Assembly: GCA_025352105.1 (NCBI GenBank)
Contig: JANXUB010000007.1
Location: 1-50,918, forward strand
Direction: 5' to 3'
DNA: 50,918 nt
Source of the DNA: Burkholderiales bacterium
GTDB taxonomy: Bacteria; Pseudomonadota; Gammaproteobacteria; Burkholderiales; Casimicrobiaceae
In this document: one piece after another, positions 1 to 7,176 of the stretch
Layout of the letters: every line of letters begins with the position of its first letter
Numbering within the stretch: position 1 is the stretch's first letter
Program-made: the position numbers and the translations under genes
Notes under the pieces: generated by a model
Seen by the model: the letters and a program-made list of their open reading frames with translations, nothing else
The model's database searches: none
What the model was told of the DNA's origin: nothing

Positions 1-74
1 GACAATCGAACCCCGGATGCGGTGCATCGGAGCGGCATCGGTGGCGGGGCCATCATCATCGACAAATATCCGCG

Positions 75-129
75 CGCAGAGCCTGTGTCCTGCGGCTCGC
101 TACGCTCCCCGCTGGACACAGGCTCTGCG
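75..129. repeat. 16-bp inverted repeat (REP-like hairpin)
   Basis: Two perfectly complementary 16-base arms (75-90 and 114-129) flank a 23-nt loop. The outer part of the left arm reads GCAGAGCCTGTGTCC. It lies in the gene-free stretch 1-290 upstream of a degenerate gene. It has the look of a dispersed extragenic palindrome rather than a terminator, because no T-run follows. No gene is recognised in 1-290. Confidence 0.6.
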
Positions 130-290
130 GCGAACACCAAAGCATCAGTTCAAGAACCAGGGCAGCGCTGTTCAGCTGTACGACACATCGAGCGCACAAC
201 TTAAATTAACTTCAAAGTTGTCTTGACAGTGGGGTCCACTTTAGTGCGTCGCTGATCCTTTGGTGGAATTGGGCAACGTCCACGACCTCG

Positions 291-1297
291 TTGCCCGCGC
301 AGCAAACCGCCACCTCCGACGTCAAATCAGCGCCTGGTTTGAGCGCGGTGCCGCCGAGCGTGGTGCTGAGCATTGATCCCAAGCTTGGATCGGGCACGAC
401 TGCTGCCGTGACAGGCACCAAACGCGGCCAGTTGCCGCCCGTGTTGTCGCCGCGACTATCGGAGTACCTGGCGCGCAAGGACTTTGCTGCCTTGCTGGGC
501 AAACTCAGGCAGATGCCGCATAACGCCGAGGCGCTGTTCCTGCAGGCGCAAATCCTCGAGCGCTGCGCGCGCATTTCCGACGCCGATCCGAAATGCGCAG
601 TGCCCAAGTCGGCTGAGGAGCGCCGCACCGCCTACGTCACGAGCTTGCAAGCGGGCGCGCAAGAGGTGCAAGCGCGGATCGCAGCCTACGATGCTGTCAA
701 CACCGACCCCTGCGGCGATCTTCGCGCCACCCAGACTACACAAGGTGAATTGGCTGAGCTCAGAGCCAAGGCGGTCGAAATGAAGGATGCGGCTGCGCTG
801 GCGCGGCAGCTCAATTGCGAAACCTTCGCTTCAATTGATCGAGCGAACGGAGGACGATCCCCGAAATTAACGACTCTCGCTTTGATCGCATCCGCACCGC
901 GATTGCCTCGCGCAACCCAATTGCGGCGCGTGCCGGTGTCGGGATGCTGGCAAACACCTACCGAAACGGTGCTTTCCGCATCGGACCCGATGGCAAGCCG
1001 ATCGACGCAAACGTCATGGCCTACGTCGCCAACGTAATGGCGTGCCAGTATGGCGCGGACTGCATGGTCGAGCTGTTGCGCGCCTGCGCAAACGACGGCA
1101 AGTGCGACGCCAGCAGCTACGACGACTATCTTGCCTTCTATCAATTGTCGCCGCACGATGCGCAAGTGGCCGAGCAGTACCGCAGCTGGCTCACGCAAAT
1201 GGTTGACGCCAACAATTTTGGCCAGGTACCACTCGTTTCAGGCGAACAAACGACCGATTCTGTCCGGCTCGGCAGCTACTTCACTTGCGGTGGATGA
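291..1297 (+). pseudogene. Frameshifted unknown protein gene
   Basis: I do not recognise the product. Two reading frames join into one plausible protein. The first runs from a TTG at 291 to about 840 (helical, Ala-rich, with the motif LNCETFASIDRA). The second is the +2 frame from about 839 to the stop at 1297; it reads through INDSRFDRIRTAIASRNP and then GVGMLANTYRNGAF. The switch lies between about 815 and 875, where the first frame becomes low-complexity while the second becomes protein-like and Cys-containing (MACQYGADCMVELLRACANDGKC). The C-terminal half resembles uncharacterised proteins with paired cysteines. No convincing ATG or ribosome binding site precedes 291, so the 5' end may also be lost. 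A sequencing error is an alternative to real decay. Confidence 0.5.
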
Positions 1298-1387
1298 CCG
1301 GCCGAGCAACGCGCTTCACTCGACACGCCGCAAGGTCGAAGCAGCAGGAGATTTCCTCGTATCCGAAGTGAAGCGCAAGCTCTCTCC

Positions 1388-2671
1388 TCACCTCACCGAA
1401 AACGGCGACTGATAGGGCCGCCCGAACGCGACACCGCCGGCCACCGTCGCGACAGGACGCAGGAACATTTTTCCTTCGCGCACATTGTTGCGGGTGTCGA
1501 CGAAATCCACTTTACCTTCGACGATCTCTAGGATCGACAAATCGGCGGGTGCGCCGACCTGTAGCGTGCCGTGCTTTGGGATTCGGTTGATGACGCCCGC
1601 CGGGGCTGTGGTGGCCATCGAAATGACTTGCGGCAGCGTGTAGCCAAGCGTGAGGAATTTGCTCATGACCCAGGGCAGGTAGGGCATGCCCGGCGTGTTG
1701 GCGGAGAACACATGCACGTCGGACGAAATGGTGTCCGGCGCACAGCCTTGAGCAATCGCGGCCTCGGCGACTGTGAAATCAAAGCTGCCGCCGCCATGGC
1801 CGATGTCAAAAATCACACCGCGCTTTTTGGCGGCGAGGGCGGCGGGCAGCAGTTTGCCGTCCTGCACGATGTTCGTGCCCATGCCCAAATCGTTTGGCGC
1901 GCCAGAAAAACAGTGTGTCAGCACATCACCGGGCCGCAACGTATCAAGAATTTGCGACATCAGCGCTTTGTCCGCTACACCGCCAATATGGCACATGATT
2001 TTGGCGGACACGCCCGAGCGTTCGCACGCAAGAATAGCGCGCTTCAGGGGCTCCAGCCCATGTTGCGCGATCACGTTCTGGCTCATGCGCACTTTGACAC
2101 CGAGCACGATGTCTGCGTTTTCGGCGACGGCACGGGCCGCTGCGTCAACCTGCGCGTAGTCGATATTGAACAGTTCCGGCACCGGAAATCCCGCGAGGCC
2201 CGCCACTGCGATATGCACAAACGCGTACTGTCGCGTGCGCGATGCGGGCACCACAAATCGGCGATACGCGGCGAAATTGTTGGCACCGGCATCACCGGCA
2301 GAAACCACCGTCGTCGTGCATTGATGCGCCACCAGCTCATCGGCCGGAATGCCAATGGCGGAGCCGTAGGGATAGGTATGGCAATGCAGGTCAATAAGGC
2401 CCGGCGTTACCAATTTGCCACCGGCATCCATCACCCGTTGCGCGCGCTCGGGCGCGATGCTGGCATCGACGAGTTCGATCTTGCCAAAACGGATGCCGAT
2501 GTCGCGCTTGCCGGAAAGATTCTGGCTCGGATCCATCACATTCGCATTGCGAATCAGCAGATCGAATTTGTCGTTCGGCCCCATCGCCGCGAACGGTGCG
2601 CCTGGCATGGCGGCAAGCGTCGCGAGCGCGACGCCGGATTTGACAAACTGACGACGCGAAACAATATCCAT
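1388..2671 (-). CDS. Tat-exported amidohydrolase/deacetylase-family metallohydrolase
   Basis: A 427-residue protein of the amidohydrolase superfamily (dihydroorotase/D-aminoacylase-like, the 'amidohydrolase/deacetylase' group). Residues 5-11 carry a twin-arginine motif (SRRQFVK) followed by a hydrophobic stretch ending near AA-M, so periplasmic export by Tat is likely. Metal-site candidates are visible: HCH at 96-98, a Lys at 193 (VKVR) that could be carbamylated, His228 (CHIGG), His253 (THCFSG) and Asp318 (SSDVH). Start ATG 2671 has a good GGAGG four bases upstream. It is transcribed away from the XRE-cupin regulator at 2830, which may control it. Family knowledge says such enzymes hydrolyse cyclic or N-acyl amides; the substrate here is unknown. 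Export is unusual for the group, most of whose members are cytoplasmic. Confidence 0.85.
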   Translation of the reverse strand: MDIVSRRQFVKSGVALATLAAMPGAPFAAMGPNDKFDLLIRNANVMDPSQNLSGKRDIGIRFGKIELVDASIAPERAQRVMDAGGKLVTPGLIDLHCHTYPYGSAIGIPADELVAHQCTTTVVSAGDAGANNFAAYRRFVVPASRTRQYAFVHIAVAGLAGFPVPELFNIDYAQVDAAARAVAENADIVLGVKVRMSQNVIAQHGLEPLKRAILACERSGVSAKIMCHIGGVADKALMSQILDTLRPGDVLTHCFSGAPNDLGMGTNIVQDGKLLPAALAAKKRGVIFDIGHGGGSFDFTVAEAAIAQGCAPDTISSDVHVFSANTPGMPYLPWVMSKFLTLGYTLPQVISMATTAPAGVINRIPKHGTLQVGAPADLSILEIVEGKVDFVDTRNNVREGKMFLRPVATVAGGVAFGRPYQSPFSVR

Positions 2672-2767
2672 GATGCCTCCTTGACAACAGGTTTAAGGGT
2701 TACGGGTGAAACTCCCCTGCGCCGCAGTATCTGCGCCGTTTGCCGCAGCGTCAAGTACATGATGCGG

Positions 2768-2794
2768 TTGCCTGCGGAGTACCGCTTCTACAAT
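2768..2794 (+). promoter_or_regulatory. Possible promoter of the XRE-cupin regulator
   Basis: TTGCCT (2768-2773) and TACAAT (2789-2794) are separated by 15 bp, a short spacer. They lie 35 bp before the chosen ATG at 2830, inside the 158-bp divergent gap with the amidohydrolase gene. Weak prediction. Confidence 0.3.
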
Positions 2795-2829
2795 GGATGC
2801 ACCGTCGTAGTAACAGAAGAGGCACCGGC

Positions 2830-3501
2830 ATGGCGAGCAGTAAGACCCCCGTAAAAACTACTGCGTTGGGCACGGCGCTGGCTGTGGTGCGCACGGCCAC
2901 CGGTCTTGCCAACAATGCAAGCAACGCGCTTAAAGTGGCTCAATCCATCGGCGCGACGATTCGCGCTACTCGTGAAGTTCAACACATTTCGCTCTCGGAT
3001 TTGGCCAAGCGCGCGGGTGTTTCCAAGTCGGTGGTGAGCCGCATTGAAGCTGGGCTTACCAGCCCGACAGCGGTGATGCTGGCGAAGCTTGCTGAGGGCA
3101 TGACGGTGTCGCTCTCAACGTTGTTGCGCGGTGAGAATGGGCCGCCAGTGCATATTCAATTGGCAGTGGAGCAACCGATTTACACCGATCCGAAAACAGG
3201 CTTGATCCGACGCACGTTGTCGCCAGTCAGCCCAGATGCCACCGTTGAGATCGTTCACAACAGTTTGCCTGCGCGCAAATCCACTGGCAAATTTCCGGCG
3301 CATTCGCTCGGTACGCAGGAGCACATCGTCGTTCAAGTCGGCAAAATTGAGGTGACGGTTGGCAAACGGGTGTTCGTGCTGGAGGCTGGCGACGCAGCGC
3401 AATTTGCAGCGGACAGTGAGCATTCGGTGCGCAACGCGGGCACTCGAAAAGCGGAGTGGCTGCTGGTGATTCATTCGTTGCCAAGGGTGTTGAAGCGGTA
3501 G
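2830..3501 (+). CDS. XRE-family regulator with C-terminal cupin domain
   Basis: A 223-residue DNA-binding regulator. An N-terminal tail of about 38 residues precedes a helix-turn-helix of the XRE/Cro type (LSDLAKRAGVSKSVVSRIEAG). A C-terminal beta-rich cupin_2 domain follows (from about EHIVVQVGKIEV to HSVRNAG). Proteins of this layout usually sense a small ligand in the cupin and repress or activate a neighbouring catabolic or transport gene. I chose ATG 2830 over upstream in-frame starts because GAAGAGG lies about seven bases before it. It is divergent from the amidohydrolase and co-oriented with the DMT transporter at 3660. The perfect palindrome in front of that transporter is a natural candidate for its binding site, but this is inference. 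Confidence 0.85.
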   Translation: MASSKTPVKTTALGTALAVVRTATGLANNASNALKVAQSIGATIRATREVQHISLSDLAKRAGVSKSVVSRIEAGLTSPTAVMLAKLAEGMTVSLSTLLRGENGPPVHIQLAVEQPIYTDPKTGLIRRTLSPVSPDATVEIVHNSLPARKSTGKFPAHSLGTQEHIVVQVGKIEVTVGKRVFVLEAGDAAQFAADSEHSVRNAGTRKAEWLLVIHSLPRVLKR

Positions 3502-3522
3502 CGAGCTTTTGATACAGCGGCC

Positions 3523-3618
3523 TTTGTAGGGTGGGTACCCCGTGCCCACCCAACCTCCGCAAATCACCCCAAATGGCAATGCCAAGCCTTGGTGGGCAGA
3601 GGCTGCCCACCCTACAAA
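3523..3618. repeat. REP-doublet element, copy 1
   Basis: A 96-bp element bounded by a perfect 13-bp inverted repeat (TTTGTAGGGTGGG and its complement). Each end can also fold on its own. The right end holds GGTGGGCAG-AGG-CTGCCCACC, a nine-bp stem with a three-base loop. The left end has the corresponding hairpin with a GTGCCCACC arm. A related copy in the opposite orientation lies at 25139-25232. It fills the gap between the regulator and the DMT transporter. No transposase is nearby, so it is a non-autonomous palindromic repeat. Confidence 0.8.
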
Positions 3619-3621
3619 ATC

Positions 3622-3647
3622 TATAATTGTGTTCGATATATCGAACA
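3622..3647 (+). promoter_or_regulatory. TATAAT box with 18-bp perfect palindromic operator
   Basis: A consensus -10 hexamer TATAAT (3622-3627) is followed at once by the perfect palindrome TGTTCGATATATCGAACA (3630-3647). This would cover the transcription start and sits 12 bp before ATG 3660 of the DMT transporter. No good -35 is seen 17 bp upstream, because the REP arm ends there. A dimeric regulator bound here would block transcription initiation. The adjacent XRE-cupin protein is the obvious candidate. Confidence 0.65.
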
Positions 3648-3659
3648 GACTTGTTTCTC

Positions 3660-4544
3660 ATGAATCCGCAATCCTCTGGCCTGATCCTCGGCGCTGTTGG
3701 CGTCCTCATCTTTAGTCTCACCATGCCGATGACCAAGATTGCTATGGCGGGGGACGCGTTGTCGCCGTGGTTTGTTTGGGCTGGACGCGCGGTGCTGGCG
3801 GCAGCTGCGGGCATTGTGTATTTGCTGGCGACGCGTGCGCTGTTGCCGCGGCGCAAGGCGTGGTTGCCGCTGATGGGGGCGACAGCGGGTATCGTTTTTG
3901 GTTGGCCGTTGCTCAATACGTTTGCGCTGCAAACGGTGCCGTCGAGTCATGCGGCGGTGGTGAACGGTATCCTGCCGCTGTCGACTGCGGTGATTGGTGC
4001 GTGGCTTAATCGCGAGACGTTGTCGCGACCGTTCTGGTGGTGCGCAGTTGCGGGCACCGCGCTCGTGTGTGGGTACGCGTGGATGCGCGCGAACGGTGAG
4101 TTGCATGCGGCTGACGCGCTCATGCTGGTTGGGGTTCTGCTCGGCGGATTGGGTTATGCGTCAGGCGCGATTGCAACCCGTTATTTGACCGGGCCGCAGG
4201 CGATTTCGTGGGCCTTGATTCTGGGCTTGCCGGGTACGCTGTTGCTGGCCGTGTGGAGCGCACCGGCGCACCCTGAAGTGGTGTCGATGTCGGCTTGGCT
4301 CGCGTTTGCGTACCTCGGTTTGATGAGTCAGTGGATCGGGTTTTTCTTCTGGTATCGAGGCCTCGCGTTGGGCGGCATTGCGCGCGTGAGTCAGGTGCAG
4401 TTGATGCAACTCTTCTTCACGCTAGCATTCGCTGCGTTGCTGCTGCGAGAATCCATCGAACCTGCGATGTTTGTGGTGGCGTTTTTGACCGTTGCTTTGA
4501 TCGCGATTGGGAGAAATGCGGGAAGAAATGCAGCGCGCCGCTAA
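3660..4544 (+). CDS. EamA/DMT-family transporter
   Basis: A 294-residue integral membrane protein with about ten predicted helices in two EamA repeats (about 5-140 and 150-290). This is the layout of RhaT/YdcZ/RarD-type metabolite exporters. The first helix is GLILGAVGVLIFSLTMPMT, and the second repeat contains a YLGLMSQWIGFFFWYRGLALG segment typical of the family. A TTG at 3627 would extend it by 11 residues, but ATG 3660 starts directly at the first helix and lies downstream of the TATAAT box and palindrome. These signals indicate regulated expression. Substrate is unknown; amino acids or other small metabolites are usual for the family. Confidence 0.85.
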   Translation: MNPQSSGLILGAVGVLIFSLTMPMTKIAMAGDALSPWFVWAGRAVLAAAAGIVYLLATRALLPRRKAWLPLMGATAGIVFGWPLLNTFALQTVPSSHAAVVNGILPLSTAVIGAWLNRETLSRPFWWCAVAGTALVCGYAWMRANGELHAADALMLVGVLLGGLGYASGAIATRYLTGPQAISWALILGLPGTLLLAVWSAPAHPEVVSMSAWLAFAYLGLMSQWIGFFFWYRGLALGGIARVSQVQLMQLFFTLAFAALLLRESIEPAMFVVAFLTVALIAIGRNAGRNAARR

Positions 4545-4632
4545 CGATGCGCTCGCTTATTCGCTACCCCTTTGATGCTCAGGGCCGACGCCCGACGCCC
4601 GACTCACGCGATTGGCGATGCAACGGGCGTGG

Positions 4633-4652
4633 ATACCGGCCTCCGCCGGTAT
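4633..4652. repeat. Short palindromic hairpin ATACCGGC-CTCC-GCCGGTAT
   Basis: A perfect 8-bp stem with a four-base loop in the 154-bp gap between the DMT transporter and the PaiB-like gene. An A-run and TTTT follow loosely, so it could act as a weak terminator for the transporter. Its form also fits a dispersed REP half-unit. Confidence 0.5.
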
Positions 4653-4698
4653 AGCAAAAATTTTGGATCATTCAAGCACTGTTTGTTACTGAAAAGAT

Positions 4699-5328
4699 AT
4701 GTACCTACCGAAACACTTCGAGTGCCCTGACCCCGCCCTGACACTGGAAATTATGCGGACGCATAACTTTGCGACGCTGACGTCTGTCGACGCGGACGGC
4801 GCGCCGTTTGTGACGCACTTGCCGGTTGCGTTGACGCAGGCGACTGAGGAGGGCGACAAAGTCGTGCTGCATTTTCATATGGCGAAGGCGAATCCGCATT
4901 GTGCGATGCTGCGCGAAAAGCGGGCTTCAATGTTCGCGTTTCTTGGGCCACACGCGTACATGTCGCCTAGTGTGTACGCTGATTTGCGTCGTGTACCGAC
5001 GTGGAATTACATCGCGGTTCATGCCTACGGTCAGCCGCAGGAGTTGGCTGAGAATGATGCCAAAGATGCACTGCTCAAATCGCTGATTGCGATTCACGAG
5101 CCCGCGTATGCCGATCAATGGCGCGCGCTGGACGAGAAATATCAGACCATGATGATGAGTGCAATCTGCGCGTTTCGCATGACGGTCACGAAACTGGAGA
5201 GCAAGTTCAAGCTCAATCAGCATCGCCCCGAAGCGCGCGCGGCGATGAAAGCGAAGTACGGCGAGGGCAAAGGGACTGCGGATGAGCAGGCGCTGATTGA
5301 ATGGCTCACTCGGATCACCCCAGCGTGA
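4699..5328 (+). CDS. PaiB-family FMN-binding protein
   Basis: A 209-residue protein of the PaiB/FMN-binding split-barrel family. The N-terminus MYLPKHFECPDPALTLEIMR and the central PHAYMSPSVYADLRRVPTWNYIAVHAYG are hallmark stretches. The conserved C-terminal LESKFKLNQHRP motif is present, and the length is typical. In Bacillus PaiB is linked to repression of sporulation and protease genes. In proteobacteria the role is undefined and a flavin-dependent reductase activity is possible. The 3' end overlaps the following tadA-like gene: its TGA at 5326-5328 shares bases with a GTG, suggesting translational coupling. Confidence 0.85.
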   Translation: MYLPKHFECPDPALTLEIMRTHNFATLTSVDADGAPFVTHLPVALTQATEEGDKVVLHFHMAKANPHCAMLREKRASMFAFLGPHAYMSPSVYADLRRVPTWNYIAVHAYGQPQELAENDAKDALLKSLIAIHEPAYADQWRALDEKYQTMMMSAICAFRMTVTKLESKFKLNQHRPEARAAMKAKYGEGKGTADEQALIEWLTRITPA

Positions 5329-6239
5329 GTGATCAGGTAGCTGCAGACGACGAGCGCTTCATGCGCGAGGCATTGCGCCTCGCTGATGAAGCGGCCACAG
5401 CGGGCGAAGTGCCCATCGGCGCAGTTGTCGTCGTTGCCGGGCAGCTTGTCGGGCGCGGCATGAATCGCGTGATCCGTGATGGCGATACAACGGCGCATGC
5501 CGAGATCGTCGCGCTGCGCGAAACGTTTCGTCGCATCAACAATTACCGTGTTCCGGGGGCGACTGTTTACACGACGGTCGAGCCTTGCGCGATGTGCGCC
5601 GGCGCGCTCATGCACGCGCGGGTTGGGCGTGTGGTGTGGGGCGCACCCGACCTTAAATTTGGTGCGGCGGGAAGCGTGGTGGATCTGTTCGCCGAGGCGC
5701 GGTTGAATCATCATGCGCGCTCGGTGCGCGGCGGGGTGTGCGCGGCGGAATCCGCGTTGCGCCTGAAGAATTTTTTTGCCTCGAAGCGAGGCTTGGATAG
5801 CGCTGTGAAACCTGAATTTAAAGTAAAGACGGCGAGCTGGCCCGACGATCAGTCGACGCTCAAGGCGATTCGCTTCGAGGTGTTTGTCGAGGAGCAGAAA
5901 GTGCCCGCCGAATCGGAAATTGACGAGCATGATCCGGTTTCGATTCACGCGATCGCGTGGACAAATGGTGAGGCGGCCGCGTGCGGGCGTCTGCTGCCGG
6001 ATGGACACATCGGTCGCATGGCGGTGCTCAAGCCGTATCGCGGCTTGGGTGTAGGAGCATTCGTCTTGCTGCACCTGATTGAACGCGCGCGTCAACGCGG
6101 TGACCTTGAGGTCGTTTTATCGGCGCAGACGCACGCGCTGGGGTTCTACGAGAAGTTCGGCTTTACGGCGGAAGGGGGCGAATATCTTGACTGCAACATT
6201 CCGCACCGCGATATGCGAAAAATTTTAGGGGACTTCTAG
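5301..6239 (+). CDS. tadA: tRNA adenosine deaminase fused to a GNAT acetyltransferase
   Basis: A 312-residue two-domain protein. Residues about 15-165 are a TadA-type deaminase with the zinc site HAE (His66, Glu68) and PCAMC (Cys96, Cys99). TadA converts adenosine to inosine at the wobble position of tRNA-Arg(ACG) and is normally 150-170 residues. Residues about 170-312 form a GNAT fold of the ElaA/YjcF kind, with the acetyl-CoA loop YRGLGVG and the ending GFTAEGGEYLDCNIPHRDMRK. The second domain probably acetylates a small molecule or protein; its target is unknown. The start is uncertain: ATG 5301 lies inside the paiB-like gene, while GTG 5325 overlaps its stop (GTGA). Neither has a clear ribosome binding site. 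Both domains keep their key residues, so both may be active. Confidence 0.88.
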   Translation: MAHSDHPSVSDQVAADDERFMREALRLADEAATAGEVPIGAVVVVAGQLVGRGMNRVIRDGDTTAHAEIVALRETFRRINNYRVPGATVYTTVEPCAMCAGALMHARVGRVVWGAPDLKFGAAGSVVDLFAEARLNHHARSVRGGVCAAESALRLKNFFASKRGLDSAVKPEFKVKTASWPDDQSTLKAIRFEVFVEEQKVPAESEIDEHDPVSIHAIAWTNGEAAACGRLLPDGHIGRMAVLKPYRGLGVGAFVLLHLIERARQRGDLEVVLSAQTHALGFYEKFGFTAEGGEYLDCNIPHRDMRKILGDF

Positions 6240-6358
6240 AAATTTGTTTTTCGGGATGAAATGCAAGGCGCACGGCGCGCAGCAACCGGAATGTACGCTC
6301 TGGTACATGAGGATTGCGAGCACCGGGCAACGCCGCAGTTCGCCCGAACAACAGATTT
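6240..6358. repeat. MITE-like 119-bp inverted-repeat element
   Basis: Imperfect 16-bp terminal inverted repeats (14 of 16 match) at 6240-6255 and 6343-6358 enclose a GC-rich core. The core contains an ATGTAC-GCTCTG-GTACAT hairpin. The element starts directly after the tadA fusion stop codon and ends just before the next gene's leader. There is no coding capacity. The internal GGAATGTAC...GTACATGAG core resembles a short repeat I recall as common in betaproteobacterial genomes; that is from memory and unverified. Confidence 0.6.
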
Positions 6359-6389
6359 ATAGGAGTGCCCGTTATAAAGGGAGATGGCA

Positions 6390-6893
6390 ATGAAAAGTAC
6401 GTTCAGGGGGATGCTGGTCATGGGACTTTTTTCAACTATCTTGACGCTCGTCGGCTGTGATCGCGTGGCGACCGGTGAGCTACAGGCGGGGCAATCGACG
6501 GTGGCTGATTTGAAGCTCAAAATGGGCGAGCCAGCAAGTGTCAACCGCGAAGGCGACAAAGAGATTTGGGAATACCCGCTGGGGCCTGAAGGCGTGCGCA
6601 CCTACATGATGACGATCAACGCACAGGGCACAGTCGAGAAAATCGATCAGGTGCTGGTTGACGCTAATTTCAAGCGCATTGTGCCCGGCATGACGATCAC
6701 CGAAGTGAGACGCATTCTCGGGCGAAACAGCAAAGAGCAGCGTTTCGGCATGACGCCAAACGAGCTGACGCATAAGTACAAATTCAACGCCAACAACGAA
6801 GATATTTACTTTGACGTGACCTACAACGCCGAGGGGCGCGTGAAAGAAGTCGGTTACGACACGTTCAGCTTGCAGCGCGGTTCGTCGCGTTAG
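6390..6893 (+). CDS. Lipoprotein with two BamE/SmpA-like repeats
   Basis: A 167-residue predicted outer-membrane lipoprotein. The signal peptide ends in the lipobox LVGC, placing the mature Cys near residue 23. Two consecutive SmpA/OmlA (BamE-type) modules follow. The first begins at about LQAGQSTVADLKLKMGEP, the second at about IVPGMTITEVRRILGRNSKE; each has the conserved 'G-x-T/S-x-x-x-(L/V)-G' opening. BamE itself is usually about 110 residues with one module, so this is a paralogue rather than the BAM subunit. I prefer ATG 6390 to ATG 6384 because AAAGGGAG lies six bases before it and directly abuts 6384. It may be transcribed alone, since a repeat element separates it from tadA. Confidence 0.8.
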   Translation: MKSTFRGMLVMGLFSTILTLVGCDRVATGELQAGQSTVADLKLKMGEPASVNREGDKEIWEYPLGPEGVRTYMMTINAQGTVEKIDQVLVDANFKRIVPGMTITEVRRILGRNSKEQRFGMTPNELTHKYKFNANNEDIYFDVTYNAEGRVKEVGYDTFSLQRGSSR

Positions 6894-7176
6894 CAGCGCG
6901 CGATTTTGAGCCTTTTGGCGAGGCAAAAAATCGCAACAGCTTTTTCGACTTACGACCGATTGCTATGGGGTTAAGCGCAAAAATGCTGCATGTTGAGTTA
7001 TTCGTATTCCAGCGCTAAGCCCCTTTAAAATAAGGGTTTCCGTAAAAAGCTGTCAAAGAAAACACAGCCGCCGTTTTGCCCTGCAAAAAAATTGACGTTG
7101 TCATATCAGTGATGGTGGATCGGTGGTAAAGTCGGCCTCAGACCTTCCTTATCCTGCTCTTGTTTGAGCTTATTGC
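6894..7176. other. Intergenic region with imperfect stem
   Basis: No gene is seen in 283 bp. An imperfect 12-bp inverted repeat (6967-6978 with 7012-7023, 10 of 12 pairing) surrounds a 33-nt loop. CCCTT-TAAAAT-AAGGG with TTT after it could be a weak terminator near 7020-7040. TTGACG near 7090 resembles a -35 box, but no convincing -10 follows. Confidence 0.35.

Noticed and set aside
1-16. Sequence resembling a tRNA T-arm on the minus strand
   Set aside because: GGTTCGATT is present but the flanking stem bases do not pair, and no acceptor or anticodon arm can be built at the window edge.
223-260. TTGACA and a possible insertion-sequence end before the first pseudogene
   Set aside because: No -10 box at normal spacing, no matching inverted end and no transposase sequence nearby.
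1571-2854. A 427-codon open frame on the plus strand opposite the amidohydrolase gene
   Set aside because: It is the antisense shadow of a clear enzyme gene: rich in Arg/His, no family resemblance and no ribosome binding site.
5217-6095. A 292-codon minus-strand open frame opposite paiB and tadA
   Set aside because: Its composition is that of an antisense shadow, and the plus strand encodes recognised domains with intact motifs.
6480-6926. 148-codon minus-strand frame opposite the BamE-like lipoprotein
   Set aside because: The plus strand has a signal peptide, lipobox and ribosome binding site; the minus frame has none of these.
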